In this document: positions 16,371-25,447 of the stretch, one piece after another
Layout: each line of letters begins with the position of its first letter
Numbering within the stretch: the stretch's first letter is position 1
Assembly (NCBI RefSeq): GCF_002941025.1
Contig: NZ_PTJS01000001.1
Coordinates: 372,001-436,000, forward strand
DNA from: Streptomyces sp. QL37
GTDB lineage: Bacteria; Actinomycetota; Actinomycetes; Streptomycetales; Streptomycetaceae
Direction of reading: 5' to 3'
DNA: 64,000 nt
Program-made: the position numbers and the translations under genes
Notes under the pieces: generated by a model
Told to the model about the DNA's origin: nothing
Seen by the model: the letters and a program-made list of their open reading frames with translations, nothing else
Database searches by the model: none

Positions 16371-17903
16371 TCAGGCCGGCCGCAGCTCGAACCAGTCGAA
16401 GGCGAGGGTGCCCCGGGTCGCGTACATGCCGATGACCCGGCCGGTGAATCCGCCCGCGACCTCGGTGGTGAGGTAGCGGCCGTCGAGTTCGGCGAGGATC
16501 TCGAAGGTCCCGTCGTCGGTCTCGTATCCAAGGCGGAGGGTGTCGGGGCCTCCGACGCGGAGGCCTGCGTCGGCATCGGAGTCCTCCGGTCGGACCGTGA
16601 CGGTGGGCGGCAGGACTCCCGTGGTGGTCACGTCGACGCGCAGCGTCAGGGGCCCGACGGGCACGGCCCGTTCGGCGACCGTCCCGCGCAGCGGGCCGAT
16701 GCGGGCGACCGCACGGACCACGCCGTCCTCCGCCTCCACCTGGTAGTGATGGGCCTCGTCGAGCCGCACGGCGAGGCCTCCCCGGCCTCCTTCGCCGATG
16801 TCGACCCGCGTCCGCGCCTCGCAGTCGGGGTCGCGCTGGCGCCGCCCCACGAACGACGCGCCGGGCTTGTCCATGGCATCCGCCCGGGCGTGCAGCACCA
16901 GGTGGCCCGGCCGCTCGTCGAGGCGTACGTCGGCCGGATCGCGGCGTCTCAGCGTCACCCAGCAGGGTGCCGGCACCAGGGAGTCGAAGTCGTCGCGGTG
17001 CGGCTCGGCGGGCCAGGGGTGCTGATCCAGCCCCGGCGCCTCCGCGCGGAGTTCCAGTGGCCCCGGCAGTGGCCACTCGTCCTCCCACCGCACCGGTGCC
17101 AGGAACGTCTCCCGTCCCATGCCGTGGTACCCCGGCGTGTCCCCGCGCGGCCGGGTGCCCAGCAGCACCATCCACCAGGTGGAGTCGTGCGCCTGCACCA
17201 GATCGCCGTGGCCGGTGTTCTGCACCGGGTGTCCGGTACTGCGGTGGGAGAGGACGGGATTGTCCGGGTGCGGTTCGAAGGGCCCCGGCAGCGTGCGGGC
17301 CCTGGCGACGGACATCGCGTGCCCGCGTTCCGTTCCGCCCTCCGACAGCAGCAGGTACCACCAGTCGCCGATCCTGTAGAGGTGCGGGCCCTCGGGATAC
17401 TGGAGCCCGCTCCCCGACCACATCTCCACCGGCTCGCCGAGCAGTTCGCCCGTCTCCGGGTCGATACGCACCCCTCGGATCCCGCCGTCGGAGTACACGC
17501 ACCAGCAGTCCCCCTCCTCGTCCCACGCCAGATCGGGGTCGATGCCGGGTATGCCGACCCGCACCGGGTCCGACCACGGGCCTGCGGGGTCCTCGGCGGT
17601 CACCAGGACGTTGCCGGCACCGGCCACCACCGTCGTGATCATCCATAAACGGCCTTCGTGGTGCCGCAGCGTGGGGGCGTAGACCCCGCACGACGACGGA
17701 GCCGTGTCGGGGAGGGCCAGCTGCGACGGACGGTCCAGGGCATGCCCGATCAGCCGCCAGTGCACCAGGTCCCGGCTGTGCCACAGCGGCACACCGGGTA
17801 CGTACTCGAAGCTGGACGTCGCCACGTAGTAGTCCTCGCCCACGCGGCAGATGCTCGGATCCGGGCTGAAGCCGGGTATCACGGGATTGTCGAAGAGCAC
17901 CAC
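16371..17903 (-). CDS. GH43-family beta-xylosidase/alpha-L-arabinofuranosidase
   Basis: 510 residues. The five-bladed propeller catalytic domain shows the three GH43 acids: Asp15 in GFSPDPSI (base), Asp near 123 in GIDPDLAW (pKa modulator) and Glu near 172 in YPEGPHLY (acid). A C-terminal beta-sandwich of about 190 residues (HLVLHARADAMDKPGASF onward) is typical of the xylosidase subgroup. No signal peptide, so it acts on imported oligosaccharides. It is divergent from the YdjC deacetylase with an operator 49 bases before its start. Confidence 0.88.
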   Translation of the reverse strand: MVLFDNPVIPGFSPDPSICRVGEDYYVATSSFEYVPGVPLWHSRDLVHWRLIGHALDRPSQLALPDTAPSSCGVYAPTLRHHEGRLWMITTVVAGAGNVLVTAEDPAGPWSDPVRVGIPGIDPDLAWDEEGDCWCVYSDGGIRGVRIDPETGELLGEPVEMWSGSGLQYPEGPHLYRIGDWWYLLLSEGGTERGHAMSVARARTLPGPFEPHPDNPVLSHRSTGHPVQNTGHGDLVQAHDSTWWMVLLGTRPRGDTPGYHGMGRETFLAPVRWEDEWPLPGPLELRAEAPGLDQHPWPAEPHRDDFDSLVPAPCWVTLRRRDPADVRLDERPGHLVLHARADAMDKPGASFVGRRQRDPDCEARTRVDIGEGGRGGLAVRLDEAHHYQVEAEDGVVRAVARIGPLRGTVAERAVPVGPLTLRVDVTTTGVLPPTVTVRPEDSDADAGLRVGGPDTLRLGYETDDGTFEILAELDGRYLTTEVAGGFTGRVIGMYATRGTLAFDWFELRPA

Positions 17904-17951
17904 GGGCTGTCCTCAGGCTCGGGCCAGGACGGCGTCCCAAGGCCATGATCG

Positions 17952-17965
17952 TCGAAACGCTTCGA
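17952..17965. promoter_or_regulatory. LacI-type operator upstream of GH43
   Basis: TCGAAACGCTTCGA, a near-perfect palindrome with the central CG typical of LacI-family operators. It ends about 49 bases before the GH43 start and is almost identical to the site at 18095. Confidence 0.6.
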
Positions 17966-18094
17966 AGATGGCAGTCCGGTGCGGGAGTGTCAATAGACTC
18001 GTCGGAAATGCGTTCCGCATGCGGGGATTTCGAGGGAACGGAGTTCCACGGAGAGAGCGTTGGACGCGTTCCACCCCTCCCCCGAGAGGATTGA

Positions 18095-18108
18095 TCGAAG
18101 CGCTTCGA
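18095..18108. promoter_or_regulatory. LacI-type operator upstream of YdjC gene
   Basis: TCGAAGCGCTTCGA, a perfect 14-base palindrome centred on CG, about 47 bases before ATG 18155. Together with the copy at 17952 it flanks the divergent promoter region of the GH43 and YdjC genes. Confidence 0.65.
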
Positions 18109-18154
18109 CGAAATCCGTGTGCGTAGGCGCCGGCGCCATGACCAGACTGCGGGC

Positions 18155-19054
18155 ATGGATAAAGAAGACGCCGAACCCGCGACCGCGACGTCGTCGGCGC
18201 GGTGGAACCGGCTTCTCGGGTTCCCGGCCGATGCCCGCCTTCTGATCGTCAACTGCGACGACTTCGGCATGTGTCCCTCGGTCAACGCGGGGGTGATCGA
18301 GTCGATCGAGGAGGGAATCGCCGGCTCGTGCAGCCTCATGACCGTGTGTCCGGCGGCGCCGGACGCGATGCGGCTGCTCCGGCGAAGACCGGGGATTGCG
18401 TTCGGGATCCACCTCACCATGGTGTGCGAGACGCCCCACCGCCCTTGGGGTCCCCTGACCGCGAGGGAGAAGGTTCCCTCCCTGCTCGACCCGGCGGGCG
18501 ACTTCTTCGAGCCGACAGCCGCGGGGCGGACCGCCCTGCTCGGCCGCGCCCGGCCCGACGAGGTCGAGACCGAGTTCCGCGCGCAGATCGACGCCGTCGC
18601 CGACGCGGACCTCACACCGACCCACCTGGACTTCCACTGCCTGGCCGACGGAGGCCGCGACGACATCCTCGACCTGACCGTGGGGCTGGCCGCGGAGTAC
18701 GGTCTCGCCGTCCGCGTCTGGCTGGAGCCGGGGCTGCGGGCCGTGCGGCGAAGAGGACTGCCCGTGATCGACCATGCCTTCCTGGACAGCTTCTCCCTCC
18801 CGGTCGAGGGCAAGGCGGCCCGTTACGGCCGGCTGCTCCGCGACCTGCCGGCCGGGCTCAGCGAATGGGCCGTCCACCCCGGTCTCTCCGGCGGGGAGCC
18901 GCGGGGCGGCGACGGCGACCGCCATGTGCGGCTTACGGACCATGAGTTCCTCACGTCGCCGGAGGCCCGGGAAGCCGTCGCCCGGGAGGGGGTCACCGTG
19001 ATCGACTACCGGGCCGTCCAGCGTGTGTGGGCCGGGATCACGGGGCCTGTGTGA
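18155..19054 (+). CDS. YdjC/ChbG-family carbohydrate deacetylase
   Basis: 299 residues. LLIVNCDDFGMCPSVNAG (about residue 29 on) holds the metal-binding Asp pair. FGIHLTM and PTHLDFHCL supply the metal-binding His residues. YdjC proteins are metal-dependent deacetylases; the E. coli member ChbG removes an acetyl group from chitooligosaccharides. ATG 18155 (MDKEDAEP) is preferred to the frame start at 18119, which is arginine-rich. It is divergent from GH43 and shares its operator, so its substrate may be an acetylated hemicellulose oligomer, not chitin. Confidence 0.83.
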   Translation: MDKEDAEPATATSSARWNRLLGFPADARLLIVNCDDFGMCPSVNAGVIESIEEGIAGSCSLMTVCPAAPDAMRLLRRRPGIAFGIHLTMVCETPHRPWGPLTAREKVPSLLDPAGDFFEPTAAGRTALLGRARPDEVETEFRAQIDAVADADLTPTHLDFHCLADGGRDDILDLTVGLAAEYGLAVRVWLEPGLRAVRRRGLPVIDHAFLDSFSLPVEGKAARYGRLLRDLPAGLSEWAVHPGLSGGEPRGGDGDRHVRLTDHEFLTSPEAREAVAREGVTVIDYRAVQRVWAGITGPV

Positions 19055-19109
19055 GCCGGCGTCGGCGCCATCCGCATCCTGGACCTGGCGCACCACGTCC
19101 TCGCACGGC

Positions 19110-19320
19110 CCCGTAGGCTGGTGGATGCAGCTGGTTCGCCCCCGTCCGCCAGGCGGGACGCGTCGCAAGAGGGAACCCGGTGGAATTCCGGGACTGCCCC
19201 GCAGCGGTGAGCGGGAACGACCGCCGTCATACGCACTGGGTCCGACGTACCGGACCTGGGAAGCGACGGCCATTAGGTGTCCTCACGCAGGACGTGCCCG
19301 CGAGTCCGAAGACCTGCCAT
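19110..19320 (+). promoter_or_regulatory. Cobalamin (B12) riboswitch
   Basis: The conserved core is clear. GGGAACCCGGTGGAATTCCG (19171-19190) continues into GGGACTGCCCCGCAGCGGTGA and GCGGGAAC. The B12 box AGTCCGAAGACCTGCC closes the aptamer at about 19304-19319. The 5' part (from about 19110, GGCTGGTGGATGCAGCTGG) would form P1-P3; its exact left edge is uncertain. It lies directly upstream of a metE remnant. B12-riboswitch repression of B12-independent methionine synthase is well known in actinobacteria. All core elements look intact although the gene behind it is broken. Confidence 0.88.
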
Positions 19321-19324
19321 CTGC

Positions 19325-19348
19325 CCGCGCACGAACGGACGTGCGCGG
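19325..19348 (+). promoter_or_regulatory. Riboswitch expression-platform hairpin
   Basis: CCGCGCACG (19325-19333) pairs perfectly with CGTGCGCGG (19340-19348) around a 6-base loop, 5 bases after the B12 box. There is no T-tract, so it may act as a factor-assisted terminator or sequester translation signals. Confidence 0.55.
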
Positions 19349-19448
19349 ACATCCCGGTGACCTCGAGGGCGGGTCGGCGTACATACCGGTCGGATCACCG
19401 CGTCACTCGACACGGTCCCGTCCGTCACGTCGCCCCTTCGCGCCCTCG

Positions 19449-20892
19449 CTCCCCGGCAAGCGCCTGGTCGCCGGGATCGTCAACGGGCGCAACATCTGGA
19501 TCAACGACCTGGAGCAGTCGCTCTCCGTCCTGGGGACCCTGCTCGGACTGGCCGGACGGATCGACGTGGCGTCCTCCTGCTCCCTGCTGCACGTCCCTCT
19601 CGACACGGCGGCCGAACGGGACATCGAGCCTCAGGTCCTGCGCTGGCTGGCCTTCGCCCGGCAGAAGACCGCCGAGGTGGTCACCCTCGCCAGGGGCTGA
19701 ACCGGGGCACCGGAGCGATCGCCGCCGAACTGGCCGCGAACCGGGCCGACCTGACCTCCCGCGCGCACTCCCCCGTCACCCGGGACCCGGCCGTCCGCGC
19801 CCGGGCAGCCGCGGTGAACGATTCCGACGCCCACCGCTCCCAGCCGTACGCGGAACGGGCGGCGGCACAGCGCGCGCACCTCGGCCTGCCCCTGCTGCCG
19901 ACGACCACCATCGGTTCGTTTCCGCAGACCGCCGAAGTGCGCGGCGCGCGAGCCGCTCTGCGGACCGGGCGCATCGGCACGGCCGCGTACGAGGAGCGCA
20001 TCAAGGCGGAGATCCAGGAGGTGATCTCCTTCCAGGAGAAGACCGGCCTGGACGTCCTGGTGCACGGTGAGGCCGAGCGCAACGACATGGTCCAGTACTT
20101 CGCGGAGCGGTTGACCGGCTACCTCGCGACCGAGCACGGCTGGGTCCAGTCCTACGGCACCCGCTACGTCCGTCCGCCGGTCCTGGCCGGCGACATCTCC
20201 CGCCCCGGGCCGATGACGGTGGGCTGGACGGCATACGCCCAGTCCCTCACCGGCCGTCCGGTCAAGGGCATGCTCACCGGACCGGTCACCATGCTCGCCT
20301 GGTCCTTCGTCCGCGACGACCAGCCCCTCGGCGACACCGCCCGGCAGGTCGCCCTCGCCCTGCGCGACGAGGTGAACGACCTGGAGTCCGCGGGGACTTC
20401 GGTCATCCAGGTGGACGAGCCCGCACTGCGCGAGACGCTGCCGCCGCGCGCCGCAGACCACCAGGCCTATCTCGGCTGGGCGACCGAGTCGTTCCGGCTC
20501 ACCACCAGCGGGGACGGCCGGACACCCAGATCCACACCCACATGTGCTACGCCGAGTTCGGCGACATCGTCCAGGCCATCGACGATCTCGACGCCGACGT
20601 GATCAGCCTGGAGGCGGCCCGCTCCCACATGCAGGTCGCCCACGAGCTGGCGGAGCACGGATATCCGCGGGAGGCGGGACCCGGCGTGTACGACATCCAC
20701 TCGCCCCGCGTGCCGAGCGCCGAGGAGGCCACCGAGCTGCTGCGCACCGGCCTCAGGGCGATCCCCGCCGAACGGCTGTGGGTCAACCCGGACTGCGGGC
20801 TCAAGACCCGTGGCTGGCCGGAGACCCGGGCGTCGCTGGAGAACCTCGTGGCCGCGGCGCGCACGGTACGGGGCGAGCTCCCGGCGTCCTGA
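19449..20892 (+). pseudogene. metE: metE pseudogene (B12-independent methionine synthase)
   Basis: Homology to MetE starts mid-protein at 19449 ([17 protein letters not shown]). The N-terminal roughly 300 residues are missing between it and the riboswitch. The first segment runs in frame to a TGA at 19698-19700. A one-base loss near 19695 moves it to the frame of 19701-20520 ([14 protein letters not shown], then [12 protein letters not shown]). A second one-base loss near 20520 leads into [17 protein letters not shown] and [15 protein letters not shown], ending TGA 20892. The zinc-ligand His/Cys and Cys motifs of the C-terminal domain survive. The deletion cannot be a sequencing slip; the two frameshifts could be. 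Methionine would then depend on MetH and cobalamin, or another metE. Confidence 0.88.
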
Positions 20893-20900
20893 CAACCGGA

Positions 20901-20933
20901 ACCGGCCGGGGCGCTGGATGCGCCCCGGCCGGT
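20901..20933. terminator. Bidirectional terminator hairpin
   Basis: A perfect 14-bp stem (20901-20914 with 20920-20933) around a TGGAT loop lies between the convergent metE remnant and the GH92 gene. It can stop transcription from either side. Confidence 0.8.
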
Positions 20934-20962
20934 CCGTCTGCGGACAGGTGTTGCTCAGCGGC

Positions 20963-23311
20963 TCACTTGAGGGCGGGCGGTGCCGCGTCCGCCGAGGTGC
21001 CCCACCGGGAGGGCTCCGTACCGACCTCGAAGGACAGGTCACGCGTGTCGCGGATGTCCTCGGTGGTCAGGTACGTCTTCCCGTACGCGGCGCCGTCCGT
21101 CCGCGCCGACTGGATGTAGCGCGCCGAGTCGGAGGTGCCCGGAGCCTTCACCGTCAGCCGGCCCTTGGGGTAGTAGCGCCGGTCGAGGGTCAGGTCCACG
21201 CGCTCGAAGACGGGGGTCGACAGGCCCCAGGTGTCGGTGCCCGGCTGGACCGGGAAGATCCCGATCGAGGACAGGACGTTCCACGCGGACATCGTCCCCA
21301 GGTCGTCGTTCCCGGTCATGCCGGTCGGGGTGTCCGTGAAGAGCGTGAGCGCGGCGTGCACCACGTCGGTCGTCTTCCAGGGCTGCCCCGTGGAGAGGTA
21401 GGTGTAGGGGGCGATCAGGTCGGGCTCGTTCTGCGGGTTGTACTTGTCCGCGTTGTAGTAGTCGTAAGGCCCGTTCACCCACACCTCGCGGGCGGTCTTC
21501 GCCGGGTCCTGCAGCAGCTGCTCGTACGCGAAGAACGAGTCGAGCCGCTCGTTGGCCGACTCGGTGCCGCCGATCAGGGAGACCATGCCGGGCAGGTCCT
21601 GCGGGACGAGCCACTGGTACTGCCAGGACGTGCCCTCGTGGAAGCCCTCGCTCTGCGCCGGGTCGGCGGGGCCGGTGAACGCGCCGTCCGCGTCCCGGGC
21701 GCGGAAGAAGCCGGTCGAACTGTCGAAGATCTTCCGGTAGTTCTGCGCCCGCTCCGCATAGCGCGCGGCGTCGTCGTCGTGACCGAGTTCCTTCGCCATC
21801 TGCCCGAGCATCGCGTCGGACAGCGCGTACTCCAGGGTCGCGGAGGCACCGTGGTCGTAGTCGGAGTCGCCCGGCTTCACATGGGCCCGGCCCTTGATGT
21901 ACGGCGCGAAGCCGTCGGCGAGGTACTCCTTGTTGGCCTCGCGGCCCACGGGGGCGGACTCGGCGGGCGGCACACCGTCGGCGTTTTTCTTCAGCGCGCG
22001 GTAAGCCTGTTCCTCGTATCCCTTGAGCAGGCCCTGCTGGTAGGCGTTGGTCAGGAACGGCGTGACGGGGTCGCCGGTCATGATGTTCGTCTCGACCGTG
22101 CCGTAGCCCCACTTGGGCAGCCAGCCGCTGTCCTCGTCGATCTTGATGACGGAGATGGCCATGTCGCGGGACTCGTGCGGAGCGAGCAGCGAGAGGAGCT
22201 GGGCCTGGGTGCGGTAGGTGTCCCAGAGCGACCAGTTCTGGTAGTAGGTGAACCCCTTGGCGCGGTGGATCTTCTGGTCCCAGCCCGTGTAGCGGCCGTC
22301 GACGTCGCTGCCGATGTTCGGCGCGAGGAAGGAGCGGTAGAGGGACGAGTAGAAGGTCCGTCGCAGGGTCTCGCTGCCGCCCTTCGCCCGGACGTCGTCG
22401 AGGCGGTCCTCCCAGGCGGCCTGGGCCGAGCGTGCGACGCGGTCGTACGAACGGCCACCTTCCGCGCGCAGGTTGAGGGCGGCTCCCTCGGCGTCCACGT
22501 ACGAGATCGCGGTGGTCGCCTCGACGGTGCGGTCCTTCGAGGTGTCGAAGCGCACGAAGGCACCGTTGCGCTCGGCGGCCGCGGACGAGGACTTCGAGCC
22601 CTCGGTGACCTTGTCGCCCTTCCAGGTGCCGGAGGTGGTGAACGGCCGGTCGAAGCGGGTGATCGTGTACACGGTGTACGGCTTGGTGTCCTGGCAGAAG
22701 CCGCTGCCGGTGATGGCCGTGCGCACGGTGCGGTTGTCGAGGATCTCGACGTCGGTGCCCACGGTCTTGTGCAGCGACTGGCCCGCGTTGATGAGGACGT
22801 TGGCCTTGTCCGTGGCGGGGAAGGTGTAGCGCTGCACCCCGGTGCGCTCGGTGGCGCTCAGCTCGGCCTTGATGCCCGTCTTGAGACCGACCTCGTAGGT
22901 GCCGGGGCTCGCCTTCTCGTCGTCGTGGCTGAACTCCGCCGCGTAGGCGGCGTTGTCCGTCGACGTGATGTCACCGGTCGTCGGGAGCACCGGGAGGTCT
23001 CCGCCGAGGCCGCAGCCCACACCGGAGATGTGGACGGTGGAGAAGCCCCGGATGTGGGTCTCCGAGTAGTCGTATCCGGTGTTGTGCCCGGTGTCGGGCG
23101 AGAACTGCACCATGCCGAAGGGCACCGCGGCGCCGGGGTAGGTGTTGCCCTCGTTCTCGGTTCCGATGAACGGGTTGACGAGATCGGTGAGCCGGGCGCG
23201 CTCCGCGTGCCCCCCTCCGTCCGCCGCCGCGGGCGCGGCGACGGCGCCGCCGAGTAGGGCGGCCGTGGCGGCCGCCGTCCCCGCCCCGCGAATCCAGTGG
23301 GTCCATCTCAT
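20963..23311 (-). CDS. Secreted GH92 alpha-mannosidase
   Basis: 782 residues with a Sec signal peptide (about 1-31, ending AAPAAADG). The GH92 N-terminal beta-domain begins LVNPFIGTENEGNTYPGAAVPFGMVQFSPDT, a hallmark block of the family. The (alpha/alpha)6 domain holds EGTSWQYQW near 565 (general acid Glu) and GNDDLGTMSAW near 670 (the Asp pair that acts as base with Ca2+). GH92 enzymes are exo-alpha-mannosidases acting on N-glycans or fungal mannans. No carbohydrate-binding module. A palindromic operator sits 24-35 bases before the start. Confidence 0.92.
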   Translation of the reverse strand: MRWTHWIRGAGTAAATAALLGGAVAAPAAADGGGHAERARLTDLVNPFIGTENEGNTYPGAAVPFGMVQFSPDTGHNTGYDYSETHIRGFSTVHISGVGCGLGGDLPVLPTTGDITSTDNAAYAAEFSHDDEKASPGTYEVGLKTGIKAELSATERTGVQRYTFPATDKANVLINAGQSLHKTVGTDVEILDNRTVRTAITGSGFCQDTKPYTVYTITRFDRPFTTSGTWKGDKVTEGSKSSSAAAERNGAFVRFDTSKDRTVEATTAISYVDAEGAALNLRAEGGRSYDRVARSAQAAWEDRLDDVRAKGGSETLRRTFYSSLYRSFLAPNIGSDVDGRYTGWDQKIHRAKGFTYYQNWSLWDTYRTQAQLLSLLAPHESRDMAISVIKIDEDSGWLPKWGYGTVETNIMTGDPVTPFLTNAYQQGLLKGYEEQAYRALKKNADGVPPAESAPVGREANKEYLADGFAPYIKGRAHVKPGDSDYDHGASATLEYALSDAMLGQMAKELGHDDDAARYAERAQNYRKIFDSSTGFFRARDADGAFTGPADPAQSEGFHEGTSWQYQWLVPQDLPGMVSLIGGTESANERLDSFFAYEQLLQDPAKTAREVWVNGPYDYYNADKYNPQNEPDLIAPYTYLSTGQPWKTTDVVHAALTLFTDTPTGMTGNDDLGTMSAWNVLSSIGIFPVQPGTDTWGLSTPVFERVDLTLDRRYYPKGRLTVKAPGTSDSARYIQSARTDGAAYGKTYLTTEDIRDTRDLSFEVGTEPSRWGTSADAAPPALK

Positions 23312-23334
23312 GGAATGAGCGCCTCTCGGAGGTA

Positions 23335-23346
23335 GACAACGTTGTC
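23335..23346. promoter_or_regulatory. Palindromic operator upstream of GH92
   Basis: GACAACGTTGTC, a perfect 12-base palindrome with a central CG step, just upstream of the ribosome binding site of the GH92 gene. A near copy (TGACAACGATGTCA) lies upstream of the GxGYxYP gene at 42066. Likely LacI-family site. Confidence 0.6.
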
Positions 23347-23529
23347 ATGCGCACTGCGCGATCATTCTTGGCCCGCATGCGTGTACTCGTCAAGAGCTGC
23401 GGCAGGCGGGCGGATCAGGGCGCGTCCCCGCCCGGCTCCGCGTGCGGGAGAGTACGTCCGGCTTCAAGGTCGAGACAGGACGCAGAGCCCGTTGACGGGG
23501 CCTGCCCGTTTCACCCCGGAGGCAATGCC

Positions 23530-24732
23530 GTGAGCCCGCACCGCACCGCGACAGGGCTGACGTCGCACGCGCCGCGGAACGAGAGCGATCTGCTCCCTCG
23601 GTGGGCACGGTTCGCGCCGTTGGCCCTGGTGGCACTCGCACTGGCGATCGACCTGCCCACACCGGGAGCGTTCAGCGGGGACGTCTTCCTGATCCTGAGC
23701 TCCATGATCGCCGCCTGCGTGTACTCACTGCGGGCGGTGGTCGGGGTTGCCGTCCTGAACAGCGTGGCCGGGCTGGTGCTCCTGTTCGCGCGACACCTGC
23801 CGTCCGACGGCGATCACGCGGTCGTCGACTACGTCGCCATGGCGGTCCTCGCCTGGGCATCGGTGCCGCTGTGCCGGCTGCGGCTGTCCCTCCTGCGCCG
23901 GCTCATGGGAGCCCAGCGTGTGGCGGAGAGCGCCCAGCGCGCCGTTCTGCCACCCGTACGGGCGTGGTGGGGGGACACCTGGATCGCGGTGCGCTACGAG
24001 GCGGCGTCCGCCGCGGCCTCCGTGGGAGGCGACCTGTACGCGGCGGAGCACACCCCGTACGGCGTGCGCCTGCTCATCGGCGACGTACGCGGCAAAGGAC
24101 TGAACGCCGTTCCCGGCGTCGCCGCCCTGGTGGGCAGCTTCCACGAAGCCGCGCACCACACCCCGACGCTGCCCGAGCTGGCCCGCCACCTGGACGAGGC
24201 GGTGTCCCGTCACACCAGGGAGACCGCCGCGGTCGGCGGTGAGAGCGACCTGAGCGGTGAGCACTTCATCACGGCCGCCATCGCACAGATCGCGGACGAC
24301 GGCACGGAAGTGCGTCTCATCAGCCGAGGGCACTGCCCGGCCTTCCTGGTGAGCGGGGCCGACCTGCAGGTCTGGGAACCCGAGCATCCCGGCCTGCCCC
24401 TGGGGCTCGGCGAATTCGACACAGGCCCGTGGGCCGACGAGTCGCGCCCCTTCGGCCCTGGGAGTCTGCTCCTGCTGTGCACCGACGGGCTCCTGGAGGC
24501 GCGCGACGCCGACGGGCGCTTCTACACACCGGACAAGGTCCTGCGGGAGTCGTGGCGCCAAGGCCCGCCGACCGTGGTGGAAAGACTCGCCCAGTCGGTC
24601 CACGCCCATACGGACGGGGTCCTGAGAGACGACCTGGCACTGGTCGCCGTCACCCGTGCGGAGCACGCTCCGCACGGCCGGAACCGAAGCGCCGGCGCCG
24701 AGCCGCCCCCGGCCGGCCGGACGTACGGCTAG
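23530..24732 (+). CDS. Membrane-bound SpoIIE/PP2C-type serine phosphatase
   Basis: 400 residues. About four membrane helices (roughly 30-130: FAPLALVALALAIDL, LILSSMIAACVYSL, VVGVAVLNSVAGLVLLF, VAMAVLAWASVPL). A cytoplasmic PPM phosphatase domain follows, with ASVGGDLYAAE, LLIGDVRGKGLNA, LLLLCTDGLLEARD and DDLALVAVT supplying the metal-binding Asps. No sensor PAS/GAF domain. Such proteins dephosphorylate anti-anti-sigma factors. GTG 23530 is preferred because GGAGG lies about 8 bases upstream; the extension to 23347 lacks homology. Confidence 0.85.
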   Translation: MSPHRTATGLTSHAPRNESDLLPRWARFAPLALVALALAIDLPTPGAFSGDVFLILSSMIAACVYSLRAVVGVAVLNSVAGLVLLFARHLPSDGDHAVVDYVAMAVLAWASVPLCRLRLSLLRRLMGAQRVAESAQRAVLPPVRAWWGDTWIAVRYEAASAAASVGGDLYAAEHTPYGVRLLIGDVRGKGLNAVPGVAALVGSFHEAAHHTPTLPELARHLDEAVSRHTRETAAVGGESDLSGEHFITAAIAQIADDGTEVRLISRGHCPAFLVSGADLQVWEPEHPGLPLGLGEFDTGPWADESRPFGPGSLLLLCTDGLLEARDADGRFYTPDKVLRESWRQGPPTVVERLAQSVHAHTDGVLRDDLALVAVTRAEHAPHGRNRSAGAEPPPAGRTYG

Positions 24733-24825
24733 AGGATGCACAGCGGGGAACATCGACCGGGGGCGTGCCGCACCCTTGCGCATCGAGCACCGAGCACCGA
24801 GCGAAGTCGGTGCCCGGCGAGTGAC

Positions 24826-24936
24826 ATCGGCAGGGGCCGCGGCGATGACCGCACCGAGCGCTGCCCCGGAGGCCCGGAAGCCGGCCATGGCCCGAGCGAC
24901 GCGGTCACGCTCCTGATGGAGTTCGGCCACCGGATC
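24826..24936 (-). pseudogene. Possible C-terminal remnant of a MerR-type regulator
   Basis: Inside the 280-base gap between the phosphatase and doxX, a minus-strand frame reads DPVAELHQERDRVARAMAGF and then RASGAALGAVIAA. This is the coiled-coil tail typical of MerR regulators. No HTH domain precedes it, and nothing else in the gap looks coding. It may be chance; I list it as a weak relic. Confidence 0.3.
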
Positions 24937-25012
24937 CGAGCAGGTGGGAACAGGACGGTCACCGGTGTCGCCCGACACTTCTCCGTGCACGTGGTCCCCG
25001 TCCGTGCCCCGG

Positions 25013-25375
25013 TCACAGCCAGGTAGGGGCCGACCAGATGGCCGCGGCCGTGGCCACGAGGAGCCCGATGTTGAGTGTGATCCGGCGGTCCTCGCCGGTC
25101 TTGTGGACAACGATCGCGCCGAGTTGCAGGAGCATCAACCCGATGGCCGCAGCGAGCGCCAGCCAGGGTGCGATGCCGGTCAGCGGAGGAAGGATCAGCC
25201 CTGCCGCGCCGAGAAGTTCGACCACCCCCAGTGCCCTGACGGCCGGCAGGGGTACGCGGTCGACCCAGGCCATCATCGGGCGGAGCTGATCGCGGCTGCG
25301 GATCACCTTCAGCGCGCCTGCGTACAGGTAGAAGAGGGCGAGCAGCCCGGCGATGATCCAATATGCGATGTCCAT
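25013..25375 (-). CDS. DoxX-family membrane protein
   Basis: 120 residues with four hydrophobic helices: IAYWIIAGLLALFYLYAG, AVRALGVVELLGAAGLIL, LALAAAIGLMLLQLGAIVV and ITLNIGLLVATAAAIWSA. It has the YLYAGALKV and GVVELLGAAGLILP motifs of the DoxX-like family. Members are implicated in redox or thiosulfate-related membrane functions, but most are uncharacterised. It is divergent from the LysR gene, which probably regulates it. Confidence 0.82.
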   Translation of the reverse strand: MDIAYWIIAGLLALFYLYAGALKVIRSRDQLRPMMAWVDRVPLPAVRALGVVELLGAAGLILPPLTGIAPWLALAAAIGLMLLQLGAIVVHKTGEDRRITLNIGLLVATAAAIWSAPTWL

Positions 25376-25414
25376 GGTCCCAGTGCACCGGCGGCGCCCC
25401 GCGACTGTCCAAGA

Positions 25415-25447
25415 CCTGATTCATCAGGCCGATACCTTGCGGGTATC
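25415..25447. promoter_or_regulatory. Paired inverted repeats between doxX and lysR-type genes
   Basis: CCTGAT-TC-ATCAGG (25415-25428) and GATACC-N5-GGTATC (25431-25447) are two perfect inverted repeats in the 80-base divergent gap. The second contains a T-N-A type arrangement usual for LysR-regulator binding boxes. The LysR protein probably binds here to control itself and doxX. Confidence 0.5.

Noticed and set aside
16273..18813. 846-residue minus-strand frame covering GH43 in another frame
   Set aside because: Overlaps GH43 and the YdjC gene out of frame; Arg/Pro/Gly-rich with no motif.
19698..20520. Programmed frameshifting in metE
   Set aside because: MetE is never known to be frameshifted, no slippery heptamer is visible, and the N-terminal third is deleted as well.
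20810..23257. 815-residue plus-strand frame opposite GH92
   Set aside because: Antisense shadow; composition is unlike a real protein and the GH92 catalytic motifs are on the other strand.
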